Source: Catenovulum sediminis
GTDB taxonomy: Bacteria > Pseudomonadota > Gammaproteobacteria > Enterobacterales > Alteromonadaceae
NCBI RefSeq assembly: GCF_040270295.1
Contig: NZ_JBELOE010000280.1
Strand: one strand, 5' to 3'
Length of the DNA stretch: 64,000 bases
The notes beneath the pieces were generated by a model, which made no database searches, was not told the origin of the DNA, and saw nothing but the letters and a program-made list of their open reading frames with translations. The translations under genes and the position numbers were made by a program. Shown piece by piece: positions 43,516-54,500 of this stretch; the stretch's first letter is position 1, and every line of letters begins with the position of its first letter.

Positions 43516-44796
43516 TTGGACGACATTTCCACTAGTACGCTGTTTATTATATTAGGTGTACTCATTTTAGTATCTGCTTTTTTCTCAAGTTCAGAAACGG
43601 GCATGATGTCTCTGAATAAATACCGGCTCAGGCACTTGAGCCAAAGCGGACACAAAACGGCAAAAAAAGTCAGCGCACTGTTAGAAAGACCTGACCGCTT
43701 GATTGGTTTAATCTTAATTGGCAATAACCTAGTTAATATAGCGGCCTCTGCAATAGCGACGATTATAGGTTTAAGATTATATGGTGATTATGGTGTTGCG
43801 GTAGCGACCATAGGTTTAACCGTTGTGCTGTTAATATTTGCAGAAGTAACCCCTAAAACATTAGCGGCCTATTTCCCTGAAAAAATAGCCTTTCCAGCAT
43901 CTTATGTATTGGCGGCTTTGTTAGTGCCTTTCTATCCGTTTGTTTGGGGTTTAAACCTTATCACAAATGGTGTGCTCAAAATATTCCGCATCAATCTAGA
44001 TAACCGAGAAGACTCTTTAACGCATGAAGAACTCAAAACAGTGGTTAATGAGGCCGGCGCGTTAATTCCACGTCGGCACCAAGATATGCTATTGAGTGTT
44101 TTAGACTTAGAAAATGTAACCGTGGACGATATTATGGTGCCGCGAAACGAAATTGTGGGTATCGATATCAATGACGACTGGAAAGACATCGTTAAAATGC
44201 TCACCCACGGCACGCACACGCGCATATTATTGTACCGAGACACTCTGGATGATGCTGTAGGTTTTGTGCATTCTCGTGATGTTTTAAGGCTTTTATCTAA
44301 AACACAGTTTTGTAAAGAAACCTTATTAAGAGCCGTTCGTGAAATCTATTTTGTGCCAGAAGGTACACCTTTAAACGTTCAGTTATTAAAGTTTCAACGT
44401 AACAAAATACGCATTGGTTTAGTGGTAGATGAATACGGTGATATCCAAGGGCTGGTTACACTTGAAGATATACTCGAGGAGATTGTCGGTGACTTTACGA
44501 CAACAATGGACGTTCCATCGGCCAATAATATCAAACAACCTGATGGTAGTTATTTGGTTGATGCCAGTAGCAGTATTCGGGATTTAAACAAACAATTTAA
44601 ATGGAAGTTGCCGGAAGACGGACCAAGAACGTTAAATGGGCTGATATTAGAGCATTTAGAGGAAATCCCAACGGACAATCTATGTCTAAGATTATTTGGT
44701 TACCCAATAGAAGTATTGGACATCAAAGATAACATGGTGAAACAGGTTAAGATATTTCCTCACTTGTATCGCAAGCGACGCATCGCCGTTCGTTAA
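43516..44796 (+). CDS. yfjD: CNNM/CBS-domain protein (CorB/YfjD)
   Basis: 426 aa from a TTG with AGGA 8 nt upstream. N-terminal DUF21/CNNM membrane domain (ILVSAFFSSSETGMMSLNKY, LIGNNLVNIAASAIATI, FAEVTPKTLAAYFP), two CBS domains (DIMVPRNEIVGID, VDEYGDIQGLVTLEDILEEI) and a C-terminal CorC_HlyC domain. Homologue of E. coli YfjD/CorB, linked to Mg2+ or Co2+ transport. Downstream of ypjD by 78 nt. Confidence 0.92.
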   Translation: MDDISTSTLFIILGVLILVSAFFSSSETGMMSLNKYRLRHLSQSGHKTAKKVSALLERPDRLIGLILIGNNLVNIAASAIATIIGLRLYGDYGVAVATIGLTVVLLIFAEVTPKTLAAYFPEKIAFPASYVLAALLVPFYPFVWGLNLITNGVLKIFRINLDNREDSLTHEELKTVVNEAGALIPRRHQDMLLSVLDLENVTVDDIMVPRNEIVGIDINDDWKDIVKMLTHGTHTRILLYRDTLDDAVGFVHSRDVLRLLSKTQFCKETLLRAVREIYFVPEGTPLNVQLLKFQRNKIRIGLVVDEYGDIQGLVTLEDILEEIVGDFTTTMDVPSANNIKQPDGSYLVDASSSIRDLNKQFKWKLPEDGPRTLNGLILEHLEEIPTDNLCLRLFGYPIEVLDIKDNMVKQVKIFPHLYRKRRIAVR

Positions 44797-44829
44797 ACAA
44801 AATAAATAATCTAGATACAAATTTAGACA

Positions 44830-44862
44830 CAAAAAAACCGGCTTCAGAGCCGGTTTTTTTTG
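44830..44862. terminator. Bidirectional terminator between yfjD and csrA
   Basis: AAAACCGGCT/AGCCGGTTTT stem with TCAG loop, A7 run on one side and T8 run on the other, between the convergent yfjD and csrA genes. Confidence 0.9.
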
Positions 44863-44873
44863 CTTAAAAAATA

Positions 44874-45068
44874 TCAATAATCGTTGTTACCCGACGCTTG
44901 ATTTTTCTCTGCTTGAATTCGCATATAAATTTCTTCTCGGTGGACTGAGATTTCTTTCGGTGCGTTAACACCTATACGAACCTGATTACCTTTCACGCCT
45001 AATACAGTCACGGTAACTTCATCACCGATCATAAGTGTTTCACCAACACGTCGAGTTAAAATTAGCAT
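44874..45068 (-). CDS. csrA: Carbon storage regulator CsrA
   Basis: 64 aa. MLILTRRVGETLMIGDEVTV, then VRIGVNAPKEISVHREEIY, the standard CsrA core with RNA-binding Arg44 and conserved Leu4. Dimer that binds GGA motifs in leader mRNAs and blocks or stabilises them. Conserved position after alaS; a short polar C-terminal tail varies between species. Confidence 0.98.
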   Translation of the reverse strand: MLILTRRVGETLMIGDEVTVTVLGVKGNQVRIGVNAPKEISVHREEIYMRIQAEKNQASGNNDY

Positions 45069-45219
45069 TTGCAGCTCCTATCCTAATGTCCTAAACCGTC
45101 AACAGCGGTTGCACCCTATTGCTAAAGTTAGCTCAAAAATAATTAATCGCAAAAAAATATTTAACTTTTTCTTAACCAATTAAATAGGGGCAATACCAAA
45201 GAATCGATATATTACTTGT

Positions 45220-47820
45220 TTACAATTTTGTTGCAAGCCAAGAATGTACACTTTCTAGTGCTTTTCCTAAATTGTCAGGCTGACTACCCCCTGCTTGGGC
45301 CATATCAGCACGACCACCGCCTTTACCACCAACTTGCGCTGCGACCATTGCAACTAACTCGCCAGCTTTCACTTTAGCCGTCAAGTCATCCGTTACCCCA
45401 GCAATCAGGTTAACTTTATTGTCGCCTTTTAACCCGAGTACTATCACACCAGAACCAATTTTTTGCTTTAACTGATCTAATGTTGTACGCAGTGCTTTCG
45501 GTGCCACACCTGATATTTCAGATGCTAACAATTTGACACCTGACACTTCGGTGGCAGAAGACAATAAGTCGCTTCCAGCCTGACTAGACAACTTGTCTTG
45601 TAGTTTTTGTAAGTCTTTCTCCAACTTTTTATTTTTCTCTAACATTTGCGTCAGTTTTTCTAAAACACTATTAGAGTCAGTTTTCAAAGTTGCTGACAAT
45701 TGCGCAAAGGTATTTTGCAATTGACTTACGTACTCACAAGCTGCCTGCCCTGTAATCGCCTCAATACGACGAACACCTGCAGCAATACCAGCTTCAGAGG
45801 TTATTTTAAATAATCCAATGTCACCTGTTCTTTGTACGTGTGTGCCACCACAAAGTTCAATCGAAAATTCGCCCATTGAAACAACACGCACTTCATCGTC
45901 GTATTTTTCTCCGAATAAAGCCATTGCGCCCGCTTTTTTAGCTTCATCAATCGCCATTAAACGCGTTGTTAATGAATGATTTTCTCGAATTTGCTGATTT
46001 ACAATATCTTCAACACGTTTTAATTCATCTGCGGTTACAGCTTCAAAATGCGAAAAGTCAAAACGCAATTTGTCTGATAAAACCAAAGAACCTTTTTGGT
46101 TTACATGCTCACCTAAAACTTGTCTTAATGCTGCATGTAATAAATGGGTAGCTGAGTGATTTAATTTTATTGACTGACGTCGAGTTGAATCAATTTTAGC
46201 TTCCACCGTATCACCCACTGATAACCCTTTTAAAGTTACCCCTTGGTGGGCGAAAGCTTTACCGATTTTTATCGTATCCTGAACTTCAAATACATTACCT
46301 TCTGATATGAAATAACCAGTGTCGCCAATTTGACCACCCGATTCAGCATAAAACGGCGTATTTTTTAAAATGATTAAAGCTTTTTGGTCGGCGTCAATAG
46401 ATTGTACTGCCTGTCCGTTGTGAATAATTTCAATGATTTCAGAACTGTCTTTCTCAAGCTCGTAACCTGTAAATTCTGAAGCGTTTTCACTTGAGACTTC
46501 AGCAGCGTTATAATCTTTACCAAAGTTACTCGCATCTTGTGCTCGTTTGCGCTGAGCGGCCATTTCTGTTTCGAAACCAGCTTCATCTAAAGTGAAGCCT
46601 CTTTCGCGCGCAACATCATTTGTTAAATCAACTGGGAATCCGTATGTGTCATACAGTTTAAATACCAATTCGCCCGGGATCACATCACCTTTTAATTCTG
46701 CTAAAGCATCATTTAAAATCGTTAGACCACGATCAAGCGTTTTTAAGAATTGCTCTTCTTCTAAACGTAAAACTTTTTCAACCATAACTTGTTGTGTTTT
46801 CAGTTCAGGATAAGCATCACTCATTTGGTCTATAAGCGACTGATAAACGCGCCAGAAAAATACCTCTTTCGCACCAAGCTGGTTTCCATGACGGATTGCG
46901 CGTCGAATAATACGACGCAATACATAACCGCGTCCTTCATTAGATGGCATTACACCGTCCGCGATCAAAAATCCACAAGAACGAATATGGTCGGCAATAA
47001 CACGTAGTGATTTAGCAGATAAGTCATCTACTTCAAGCAATTTGGCAATATCTTTAATTAAATGCTCAAAGATATCTATCTCGTAGTTGCTGTGTACACC
47101 TTGTAATATCGCTGCAATACGCTCTAAGCCCATTCCGGTATCGACTGATGGTTTCGGAAGTGGCTCCATTTTTCCGTCTGCATGACGGTTATATTGCATG
47201 AAAACCAAATTCCAAATTTCGATATAGCGATCGCCATCTTCTTCAGGTGTACCCGGAGGTCCACCCCAAATATGTTCACCATGATCATAGAATATTTCTG
47301 TGCACGGGCCGCAAGGGCCTGTGTCACCCATCGACCAGAAATTATCTTTCGCGCCAATGCGAGACACACGATCTGGATTAACACCTATTTTGTTAATCCA
47401 AATATCGGCAGCTTCGTCATCTTCGGTATAAACAGTGACCCATAATTTTTCTTTGGGCAGTTTTAGAACATCGGTTAAAAATGCCCATGCAAACTGTATT
47501 GCATCTTCTTTAAAATAATCACCAAAACTAAAGTTACCCAACATTTCAAAAAAGGTATGGTGTCTGGCCGTATAACCGACATTTTCTAAGTCGTTGTGTT
47601 TACCACCTGCTCGTACGCAGCGCTGAGAAGAAGTGGCACGATAATATCCTCTATCTTCCAAACCTAAGAAGCAATCTTTAAATTGGTTCATGCCCGCATT
47701 GGTGAACAGCAGAGTTGGATCGTTTGCGGGTACTAATGAACTACTATCGACGATTTGGTGTTGTTTACTGGCAAAAAAATCTAAAAATGCCTGCCTAATT
47801 TCAGCAGTAGTCATCTTCAT
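45220..47820 (-). CDS. alaS: Alanyl-tRNA synthetase
   Basis: 866 aa from the ATG at 47818-47820 (AGGA 7 nt upstream, MKMTTAEIRQAFLDFF). Catalytic domain with NAGMNQFKDCFLG and GRGYVLRRIIRRA, editing domain with zinc motifs NHSATHLLHAALR (HxxxH) and CGGTHVQRTGDIG, then C-Ala domain with DHHA1 (GGKGGGRADMAQAGG). It charges tRNA-Ala and clears Ser and Gly. Between recX and csrA as in E. coli. Confidence 0.97.
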   Translation of the reverse strand: MKMTTAEIRQAFLDFFASKQHQIVDSSSLVPANDPTLLFTNAGMNQFKDCFLGLEDRGYYRATSSQRCVRAGGKHNDLENVGYTARHHTFFEMLGNFSFGDYFKEDAIQFAWAFLTDVLKLPKEKLWVTVYTEDDEAADIWINKIGVNPDRVSRIGAKDNFWSMGDTGPCGPCTEIFYDHGEHIWGGPPGTPEEDGDRYIEIWNLVFMQYNRHADGKMEPLPKPSVDTGMGLERIAAILQGVHSNYEIDIFEHLIKDIAKLLEVDDLSAKSLRVIADHIRSCGFLIADGVMPSNEGRGYVLRRIIRRAIRHGNQLGAKEVFFWRVYQSLIDQMSDAYPELKTQQVMVEKVLRLEEEQFLKTLDRGLTILNDALAELKGDVIPGELVFKLYDTYGFPVDLTNDVARERGFTLDEAGFETEMAAQRKRAQDASNFGKDYNAAEVSSENASEFTGYELEKDSSEIIEIIHNGQAVQSIDADQKALIILKNTPFYAESGGQIGDTGYFISEGNVFEVQDTIKIGKAFAHQGVTLKGLSVGDTVEAKIDSTRRQSIKLNHSATHLLHAALRQVLGEHVNQKGSLVLSDKLRFDFSHFEAVTADELKRVEDIVNQQIRENHSLTTRLMAIDEAKKAGAMALFGEKYDDEVRVVSMGEFSIELCGGTHVQRTGDIGLFKITSEAGIAAGVRRIEAITGQAACEYVSQLQNTFAQLSATLKTDSNSVLEKLTQMLEKNKKLEKDLQKLQDKLSSQAGSDLLSSATEVSGVKLLASEISGVAPKALRTTLDQLKQKIGSGVIVLGLKGDNKVNLIAGVTDDLTAKVKAGELVAMVAAQVGGKGGGRADMAQAGGSQPDNLGKALESVHSWLATKL

Positions 47821-47941
47821 TCTAAATTCCTATTCACTTAAAAATGCTGCAAATTTTCTACGATTGTCGTGATTATATACCACTGTTAGGTATATCCCGC
47901 AGAAATCTAGCGAGTTGGGTGGTTATACAAAACGTTATACA

Positions 47942-47972
47942 ACAAAAACAATTACAAAAACAATTACAAAAA
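47942..47972. repeat. Short tandem repeat ACAAAAACAATT, 2.6 copies
   Basis: Two full 12-bp units (47942-47953, 47954-47965) and seven bases of a third, in the recX-alaS gap. Low complexity; no function assigned. Confidence 0.6.
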
Positions 47973-48028
47973 TGGTGGTGAAATGTACCACAATGACACT
48001 GTTTAGTGAATAACCCTAAGACTGCAAA

Positions 48029-48514
48029 TTAATCCATATCTTCTATTTGAGCCAGCGCTGCAGAGATATATTCACCAGAGAATCCTCGTGAATATAAAAA
48101 CCGCATTCTTTTTTGCTTTTCTTTAAAGTCTTTGGTTAACGGATCAGTGTATTTTTTTTGAATAAGTTGAACCACTATTTCAACCCAGTCGATTTCTAAA
48201 CTGTCCGCCAACTGATTTACATCACAATCAACCTGATGCTGATAAAACAGTTGTTGGATATATTTAGGGCCATAACCAGCAGCACTTTTACTTTTTAACG
48301 TTACTTGTGCAAATCTTTGATCACTTTGCCAATTATTTTCGTTAAACTCATCGAGTAGACTTTTAATAATTTCGTGCGGACAAGCTCTGGCTGTGAGCTT
48401 TTTTTCTAACTGGGATCGCGCATACTCTTTGCGACTTAAAAGATTTAAAACATACTGTCGCGCATGAATTTTATCTGTTATATCTGGTAACTGTTTGGGA
48501 TTAAAAAAATTCAT
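48029..48514 (-). CDS. recX: Regulatory protein RecX
   Basis: 161 aa, three-helix repeats (ARQYVLNLLSRKEYARSQLE, YGPKYIQQLFYQHQV, GFSGEYISAAL). RecX caps and shortens RecA filaments. In most gammaproteobacteria recA precedes recX; here the upstream neighbour is a divergent DUF482 gene only 2 bp away, so recA lies elsewhere. recX-alaS-csrA order is otherwise kept. Confidence 0.9.
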   Translation of the reverse strand: MNFFNPKQLPDITDKIHARQYVLNLLSRKEYARSQLEKKLTARACPHEIIKSLLDEFNENNWQSDQRFAQVTLKSKSAAGYGPKYIQQLFYQHQVDCDVNQLADSLEIDWVEIVVQLIQKKYTDPLTKDFKEKQKRMRFLYSRGFSGEYISAALAQIEDMD

Positions 48515-48516
48515 TT

Positions 48517-49626
48517 ATGGATACAAATATTAAAGATTACACAATTCATAAAGAGCTTCCGTCTGATTGGCAAAACCCGAGCAATGAAGTATTTCTAAAA
48601 GCTGAGTTTTTACAAGCACTGGCTGACAATAGCTGTATTGGTAACAACACGGGATGGCAAGCTCATTACATCGAATTAGGCACAGAAAATATCACGCTGC
48701 CCTGCTACATAAAAGAGCATAGCATGGGTGAATACGTTTTTGACTGGTCTTGGGCTGAAGCTTATCAAAAATATGGGTTAGACTATTACCCGAAACTACT
48801 GTGCGCGCTCCCATTTACCCCTGTCACGACGGATAAATTTTCAGGTCTGAAACTAGATAATATTGCAACGCAAAAGATCGTCCAAAATCTGAATAATGTC
48901 TGTCGCGACGAACAGTTAAGCAGTTGGCATATTAACTTTATAACGGCGCAGCAGGCACAATCTTTTGCCAATGAAAATATTCATATTCGTCACGCAGTAC
49001 AGTTTGAATGGCACAATAAAAATTTCATTCACTTTGACGACTATCTAAGTTTAATGATGTCGCGCAAACGAAAGATGATCAAAAAAGAAAGACAAAAAGC
49101 ACAGCAACAAATTGACTCTATTCAACAGTTAACGGGTAGCGAGATAACAGAAAAAACTTTGCAAACTTTCTATTACTGCTACCAAATGACGTATTTAAAA
49201 CGTGGCCGGCAAGGCTATTTGACTTATCAATTTTTTAAACAGCTAGTTGAAACCATGGGCGAACATATTTTGCTTGTTACCGCCGAAAAATCATCAGAAA
49301 TAGTTGCAGCAGCATTGTTTTTTTATGACGAAAAGACCTTGTATGGTCGTTACTGGGGATGTGTTTCAGAAATAGAGTTTTTACACTTTGAACTGTGCTT
49401 TTATCAAGGTATTGATTTTTGTATTAAAAACAAACTGACGCGCTTTAATCCGGGCACTCAGGGTGAACATAAATTATTACGCGGTTTTGAGCCGACCCTG
49501 ACCTATTCGGCCCATCACCAGTTTGAATCAGGTTTTCGTTGGGCCATCGAAAACTTCTGCGCTGAAGAAAGGGCATGGATTCAAAATTACTACCAAGCCT
49601 GTCTAAAAAGATTGCCTTTTAAATAA
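48517..49626 (+). CDS. DUF482 (COG3146) GNAT-fold acyltransferase-like protein
   Basis: 369 aa, soluble. GNAT-like fold of the DUF482/FemAB-related family, recognised from YVFDWSWAEAYQKYGLDYYPKL (middle), LMMSRKRKMIKKER and FNPGTQGEHKLLRGFEP near the end. The acyl donor and acceptor are unknown. It is divergent to recX with a 2-bp gap, and convergent with recD, overlapping its 3' end by 8 nt. Confidence 0.82.
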   Translation: MDTNIKDYTIHKELPSDWQNPSNEVFLKAEFLQALADNSCIGNNTGWQAHYIELGTENITLPCYIKEHSMGEYVFDWSWAEAYQKYGLDYYPKLLCALPFTPVTTDKFSGLKLDNIATQKIVQNLNNVCRDEQLSSWHINFITAQQAQSFANENIHIRHAVQFEWHNKNFIHFDDYLSLMMSRKRKMIKKERQKAQQQIDSIQQLTGSEITEKTLQTFYYCYQMTYLKRGRQGYLTYQFFKQLVETMGEHILLVTAEKSSEIVAAALFFYDEKTLYGRYWGCVSEIEFLHFELCFYQGIDFCIKNKLTRFNPGTQGEHKLLRGFEPTLTYSAHHQFESGFRWAIENFCAEERAWIQNYYQACLKRLPFK

Positions 49627-51550
49627 TTTTTGCCAATTTCATCGCCAACCCCGAGTGTCGGGGTAACTTTTTATTGAGCGCTTGATACCAAACATGTTTT
49701 GCTGCCAGTATGCTAACTTGCTTTTTTGCGCGTGTGATTCCAGTGTATATCAATTCAGGGCTTAAAATTTTGTTGTCTTGCTCGGGTAGCATTAATAACA
49801 CATGTGAAAATTCAGAGCCTTGTGTTTTATGAATTGTCATTGCATACACGGTTTCAACTTTGGGTAAACGCGCCAAACTGACTTTTTTAATGCCATTTGC
49901 ATTTTCAAAACAAGCTTGCAAGCGACCTTGTGTATCAGACCAGACAATGCCCACATCACCATTAAACAGACCACTGCGATAATCGTTTTCCACAACCATA
50001 ATGGGTCGCCCATGGTAATGCCGCCCTATTCTGATAGCGGCATTATTTCTTGCAAGTTGCTGCTCAATAATCAGATTGACTTGCTCGACACCCAAACTAC
50101 CAGCGCGAGTGGCACAGAGTATTCGAAAAGCATTTAAAATTGCAAACGCACTTTCGACCTCTAAACAACGCGCTATTTTTTTATAATAATTTTGACAGGC
50201 AGATAACAAGCAGGCGTCTTTAATTGTTGGCATAAAATGGTTTATTTCGCCGGCAAATTTAATAACGTCGGCACTGCTTGTGGGTACAAATGTGTATGAT
50301 TCCAGTAACTGCCAACTGGTGTTAGCTTGGCGATTAATCACAGCTTTCGCGAGCCTTGCTATTTCGCCTTTAAACCTATGGGTTTTAAGTAAAAAAGTAA
50401 TATGGCTATGATTACAAGTCGAAGAAGCGTTGTTAACAGGTACACTTTGACCACTAATTTGTTGAATTTGCTGCGCGGAAGCTTGATCGTATCCCTGATG
50501 GTTTTTGTTGGCTAAATCTGCAATTAAGTTTCCGGTTTCAACCGACGGCAGTTGATCAGCATCTCCCAATAAGATTAAACACGCGTCAGGGTTAAGTGCT
50601 CTTAAAACACGACTCATCATGGCAATATCAATCATCGATACTTCATCAACCAGCAAAACATCACAATCTAATGGATTATTTTCGTTAAAGCGATAATCCA
50701 AACTACGTGGTCGATAACCCAAAAGTCGGTGTAAGGTTTTCGCTTCTTCGGGTATAGAAGTTAATAAAGAGAAATCGACATTTTGACTAAGCAGTTGCAT
50801 TTTAGCGCCAACAATAGATTCAGTTAAACGCTGCGCGGCTTTCCCCGTAGGTGCTGCCATCTGTATATTTAACTGAACGTCTGCCCCTTTAAGCCGGTGC
50901 GCGGCTTGCAGCATCACCAGTAGGCGTGCAACCGTGTATGTTTTTCCGGTTCCCGGACCGCCACAAATAATGTTTAAATTACGCCCTATCGCATTACTCA
51001 CGGCAACCTGTTGCCAATCAATTTCATCGTTTTGTTGTGCTGTCGGAAACAATTGTTTAATCGTTTTCTTAAGATTTTCGATTTCTGATGCATTTTCTGA
51101 TGCATTCAGGCATTTATGCTGCATTTTTTGCAATAAACAATGTGCAACATCATTTTCAAATTGCCAATATCGACGCAAATACAAACTCTGATTTTCCAAC
51201 ACCAGTACAGAATTTTCGTTATTCTCAATGTCTAACGTGTCCAGTGCTGAGCTTAAAACCGCTAGCGATGCAAATTTAAAACCTGTCGTTTCAAGGTTGT
51301 CTTGATCCTGCCATAAAACCGTTTCGGCAATATCATTAAGCGGTAAACATGTGTGCCCCTGCCTTAAGTAATATTGCAGCGCTAAAAACACATGAAAAAG
51401 TTGCGAAACTCGGTGGTTGTCACTGTCCTGCGATAAATACTTCTCAGTTATTTTTTCCGCAAAAAAATAATCAATGGCTTCAATATCCAATAAATGTTGT
51501 TTGCAGTTTTCAAAACTATGATACAAGACTGTCACCTCAACCGACCTCAT
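49619..51550 (-). CDS. recD: Exodeoxyribonuclease V alpha subunit
   Basis: 643 aa. SF1B helicase with Walker A GGPGTGKTYTVARL (about residue 195), LLVDEVSMIDIAM, GDADQLPSVETG and the C-terminal TIHKTQGSEFSHV. 5'-3' motor of RecBCD. The first ATG (51550) overlaps recB by 14 nt; a TTG at 51524-51526 with GAGG 8 nt upstream, following the recB stop, is a likely alternative start. Confidence 0.95.
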   Translation of the reverse strand: MRSVEVTVLYHSFENCKQHLLDIEAIDYFFAEKITEKYLSQDSDNHRVSQLFHVFLALQYYLRQGHTCLPLNDIAETVLWQDQDNLETTGFKFASLAVLSSALDTLDIENNENSVLVLENQSLYLRRYWQFENDVAHCLLQKMQHKCLNASENASEIENLKKTIKQLFPTAQQNDEIDWQQVAVSNAIGRNLNIICGGPGTGKTYTVARLLVMLQAAHRLKGADVQLNIQMAAPTGKAAQRLTESIVGAKMQLLSQNVDFSLLTSIPEEAKTLHRLLGYRPRSLDYRFNENNPLDCDVLLVDEVSMIDIAMMSRVLRALNPDACLILLGDADQLPSVETGNLIADLANKNHQGYDQASAQQIQQISGQSVPVNNASSTCNHSHITFLLKTHRFKGEIARLAKAVINRQANTSWQLLESYTFVPTSSADVIKFAGEINHFMPTIKDACLLSACQNYYKKIARCLEVESAFAILNAFRILCATRAGSLGVEQVNLIIEQQLARNNAAIRIGRHYHGRPIMVVENDYRSGLFNGDVGIVWSDTQGRLQACFENANGIKKVSLARLPKVETVYAMTIHKTQGSEFSHVLLMLPEQDNKILSPELIYTGITRAKKQVSILAAKHVWYQALNKKLPRHSGLAMKLAKII

Positions 51551-54500
51551 TGTTATTTTGCATGATGCTATCCAGCTTGGTTACTAAATCTTCTTCGAGT
51601 TTTTTATAATAAACCCCCAAATAGTCTGGATTGTCTGGATGCATGCCGCGTAAATAGAGATAATAAACACCGCCAAAATGCTGACTAAAATTGTAATTTG
51701 GCAGACGTTTATTCAAATACCTATGCAGAGCCAGCGCATAAATCAAATATTGTAAATCATAATAATGCGCTTCGTTATTGAGCTTGAGCGCGGCCTGATT
51801 ATATCCAAAATAATCTTCACCCAAGTGCGTTGATTTATAATCGGCGATATAAAAACGTCCTTTATGTTCAAATATTAAATCGATAAACCCATGCATCATA
51901 CCTTGTAAGCTTTGCTGTTGAGGCAAGACAGGTACGTCGTTTGTTTCTCTATGCTGGGCTAAACACAGCATTAATTGTTTAAGAACGGCTCGCTGCAACG
52001 GAAAATAAAACTCAGCTTCACGTAAGGTTTGTTCGAATCCCAAATCTGCTAAACAAAAATCTGTACTCGCCTGATTATCAGTGTTGTACATATCCGGCAG
52101 TGATGTTTGTAAAACCTCTTCTAACCATTCAATTAAAAATGCTTGTTGGTTGTCTTCTAAAGCGCCGAAACGGGCGATGGGATCTTTAATTATCAGAAGC
52201 CAGTCTGGTGCAGAAAAATCGGTATGTTCTAAAATATCATGTAATAAGTCGCCGGCAGCAGCGCCTTTTTTAAGGCTAAAACGGATTAAAGATGATTGTT
52301 GGATATCCGGTTGTTTAACGGCTTCGATCTGCAACAATCCATCACTATCCAATTCGTCAAAACGTTCTAGCTGTTTAACACTGCTATGCGCGTTACGTGT
52401 TATGCCGGAAAACGAATGTAATCTCCAATTTTGCTCTACTTGAGCGCTGAATTCAGCCGGCTGCGCTTGTTCTGGTTGAGCGTCATGGATATCTAAGCTA
52501 ACGATAGATGAATCAAATTCAACCTCGTCATTGGCGCTGAGTGCTATCGCGGTGCCATTAGAGGTATTGACAATTTGATTAATTTTATCCTGCCACTGGG
52601 TTTTATTTTCTACCTGCAAGGCTTTGGCAACGGCCGAATACTGGCTATTGTCAAAATGCATTAAGCCAATATAACATCTGTGTTCGGCGCGCGTGACAGC
52701 CACATATAACAAACGCATCGACTCAGCCAAAGCTTCTTGCGTTACGGCTGATTTTGCATACTCATCTATGCCAATTTGATGAACAGACTGTGCTAATTCA
52801 AGGTGGTGGTAATTAAAATAATGTTTTGCTTTATTGCCAAACTTAGTCGGATCTGTGTAATGACTGGCAAAAGGTATAAAGACAACCGGATATTCCAACC
52901 CTTTAGACTTATGCTGCGTGATAATTTGAATTAAGTTTGCATCACTTTCTAATCGCAATTCGGCTTCACTTTGGCTGACATCAAGCACAATCTGCTCTTT
53001 GAGCCACTTCACTAACTGTTGTGGATGTTTGTGCTCTCGGGCGGCTTTTTGCAATATTTCAGCTAAATGAATCATGTTGGTTAACCCACGTTCATGATTC
53101 TGCTCGGTTGGCTGATAATAGTTTTTGATTAATTTCAGCAGCAGCGAAAGTACCCCGCGTTTAAACCAGAGTTGCCTGAGTGAATAGGCAAACTGAATGG
53201 CTTCTTCCCACTCCTCTTGGTATTCAACCATTTGGTAACGACTTAACTGTTGAGCCGAGTAATTTAATAATTCACTGGCCAAAGCACGGATTAATAAGGC
53301 CTCGTTGTCGCAATCTAATAATGCTTCTAGCACAATTAGTACACTGACGGCTTCATCGCTTTTCAGTACATTACTGCGTTCGCTTAAATATACTGAAGGT
53401 AGACGATATTCTAACAATGCCTGTTTAACGATTTGAGCCTCGTTGCTACTGCGCACTAACACCGCAATATCGGCCGGTTGCAATGCATCACCGCCTAACT
53501 GAGTTTGCTGTAATAACCTTCTGATTTCTTGTGCGCACCAAATCGCTATCTGGTTTTGCCTATCGGCTTTGTTGCTTTTTTCAGTATCATCTTCAGCTAA
53601 CCAAAGATAATTCATTGCGGCGCGGGTATTCGCCTGATCGGTTAACGGTTTTTTCGCTGCGGCTGAGTGTTCGGTTGATTTAATTTGTTGATACTCTATT
53701 GAATAACCAAAAACATCCTGACTGTTTTGCTCTAATGCATTGCCCCAAAAAAGCCGATTGTACGCAGTCACCATTGCCGATGAAGAGCGCCAGTTGGTAT
53801 CCATCAACCATATTTGGTCAACCGATTGTTTGGCCGCTAAATAAGTAAAAATATCACCGCCACGAAAACCATAAATCGCTTGTTTTGGATCGCCTATCAT
53901 ATAAAGCGCATTATCTTTAAGCTGATAAATATTTTTAAGTATGCTGTATTGATGTGCATCTGTGTCTTGAAACTCATCCACCAATGCGACTGGATATTGC
54001 TGATTAAGTGCTTGGGTTAAAGCGCGCTCGGTAAACGGCTTTTTTGCTTCTTCATTCAGTAGATTGGCCAATACACTGACTAAATCGTCAAAATCCATTA
54101 GGGATTGTTTTAATTTATAACTTTTAAAGCGCTTTCTAATATTGTTGATTGCATCAACAACCAGCTGATTACCCTCTACTGCATCAAGTTGTTTTTGTTT
54201 TTCTTCATGCAATGCTGAGATTTTCGCTTGTGCTGACTTTCGAAGATCATTCAGCGGTAATAAGATTTCTTTAATATCGGATTTGCCGCGATAACGGTTG
54301 CCGTTACAAAAGTCACCAATTGCCTTGGGTGTTTCGATTGTATGTACCTGATCTAACCAAGCTATTATTTGTAACCACTCGTCCTGTCGTTTGTTAAATT
54401 CTGCGCCTTTTTTACTATCGATAAGCACTTCTCGCAGATAGGCCTGATTATCTAATAAGTTTTCTTTTACCTGCTGCTTATCCATAAACAGTTGTTGCAA

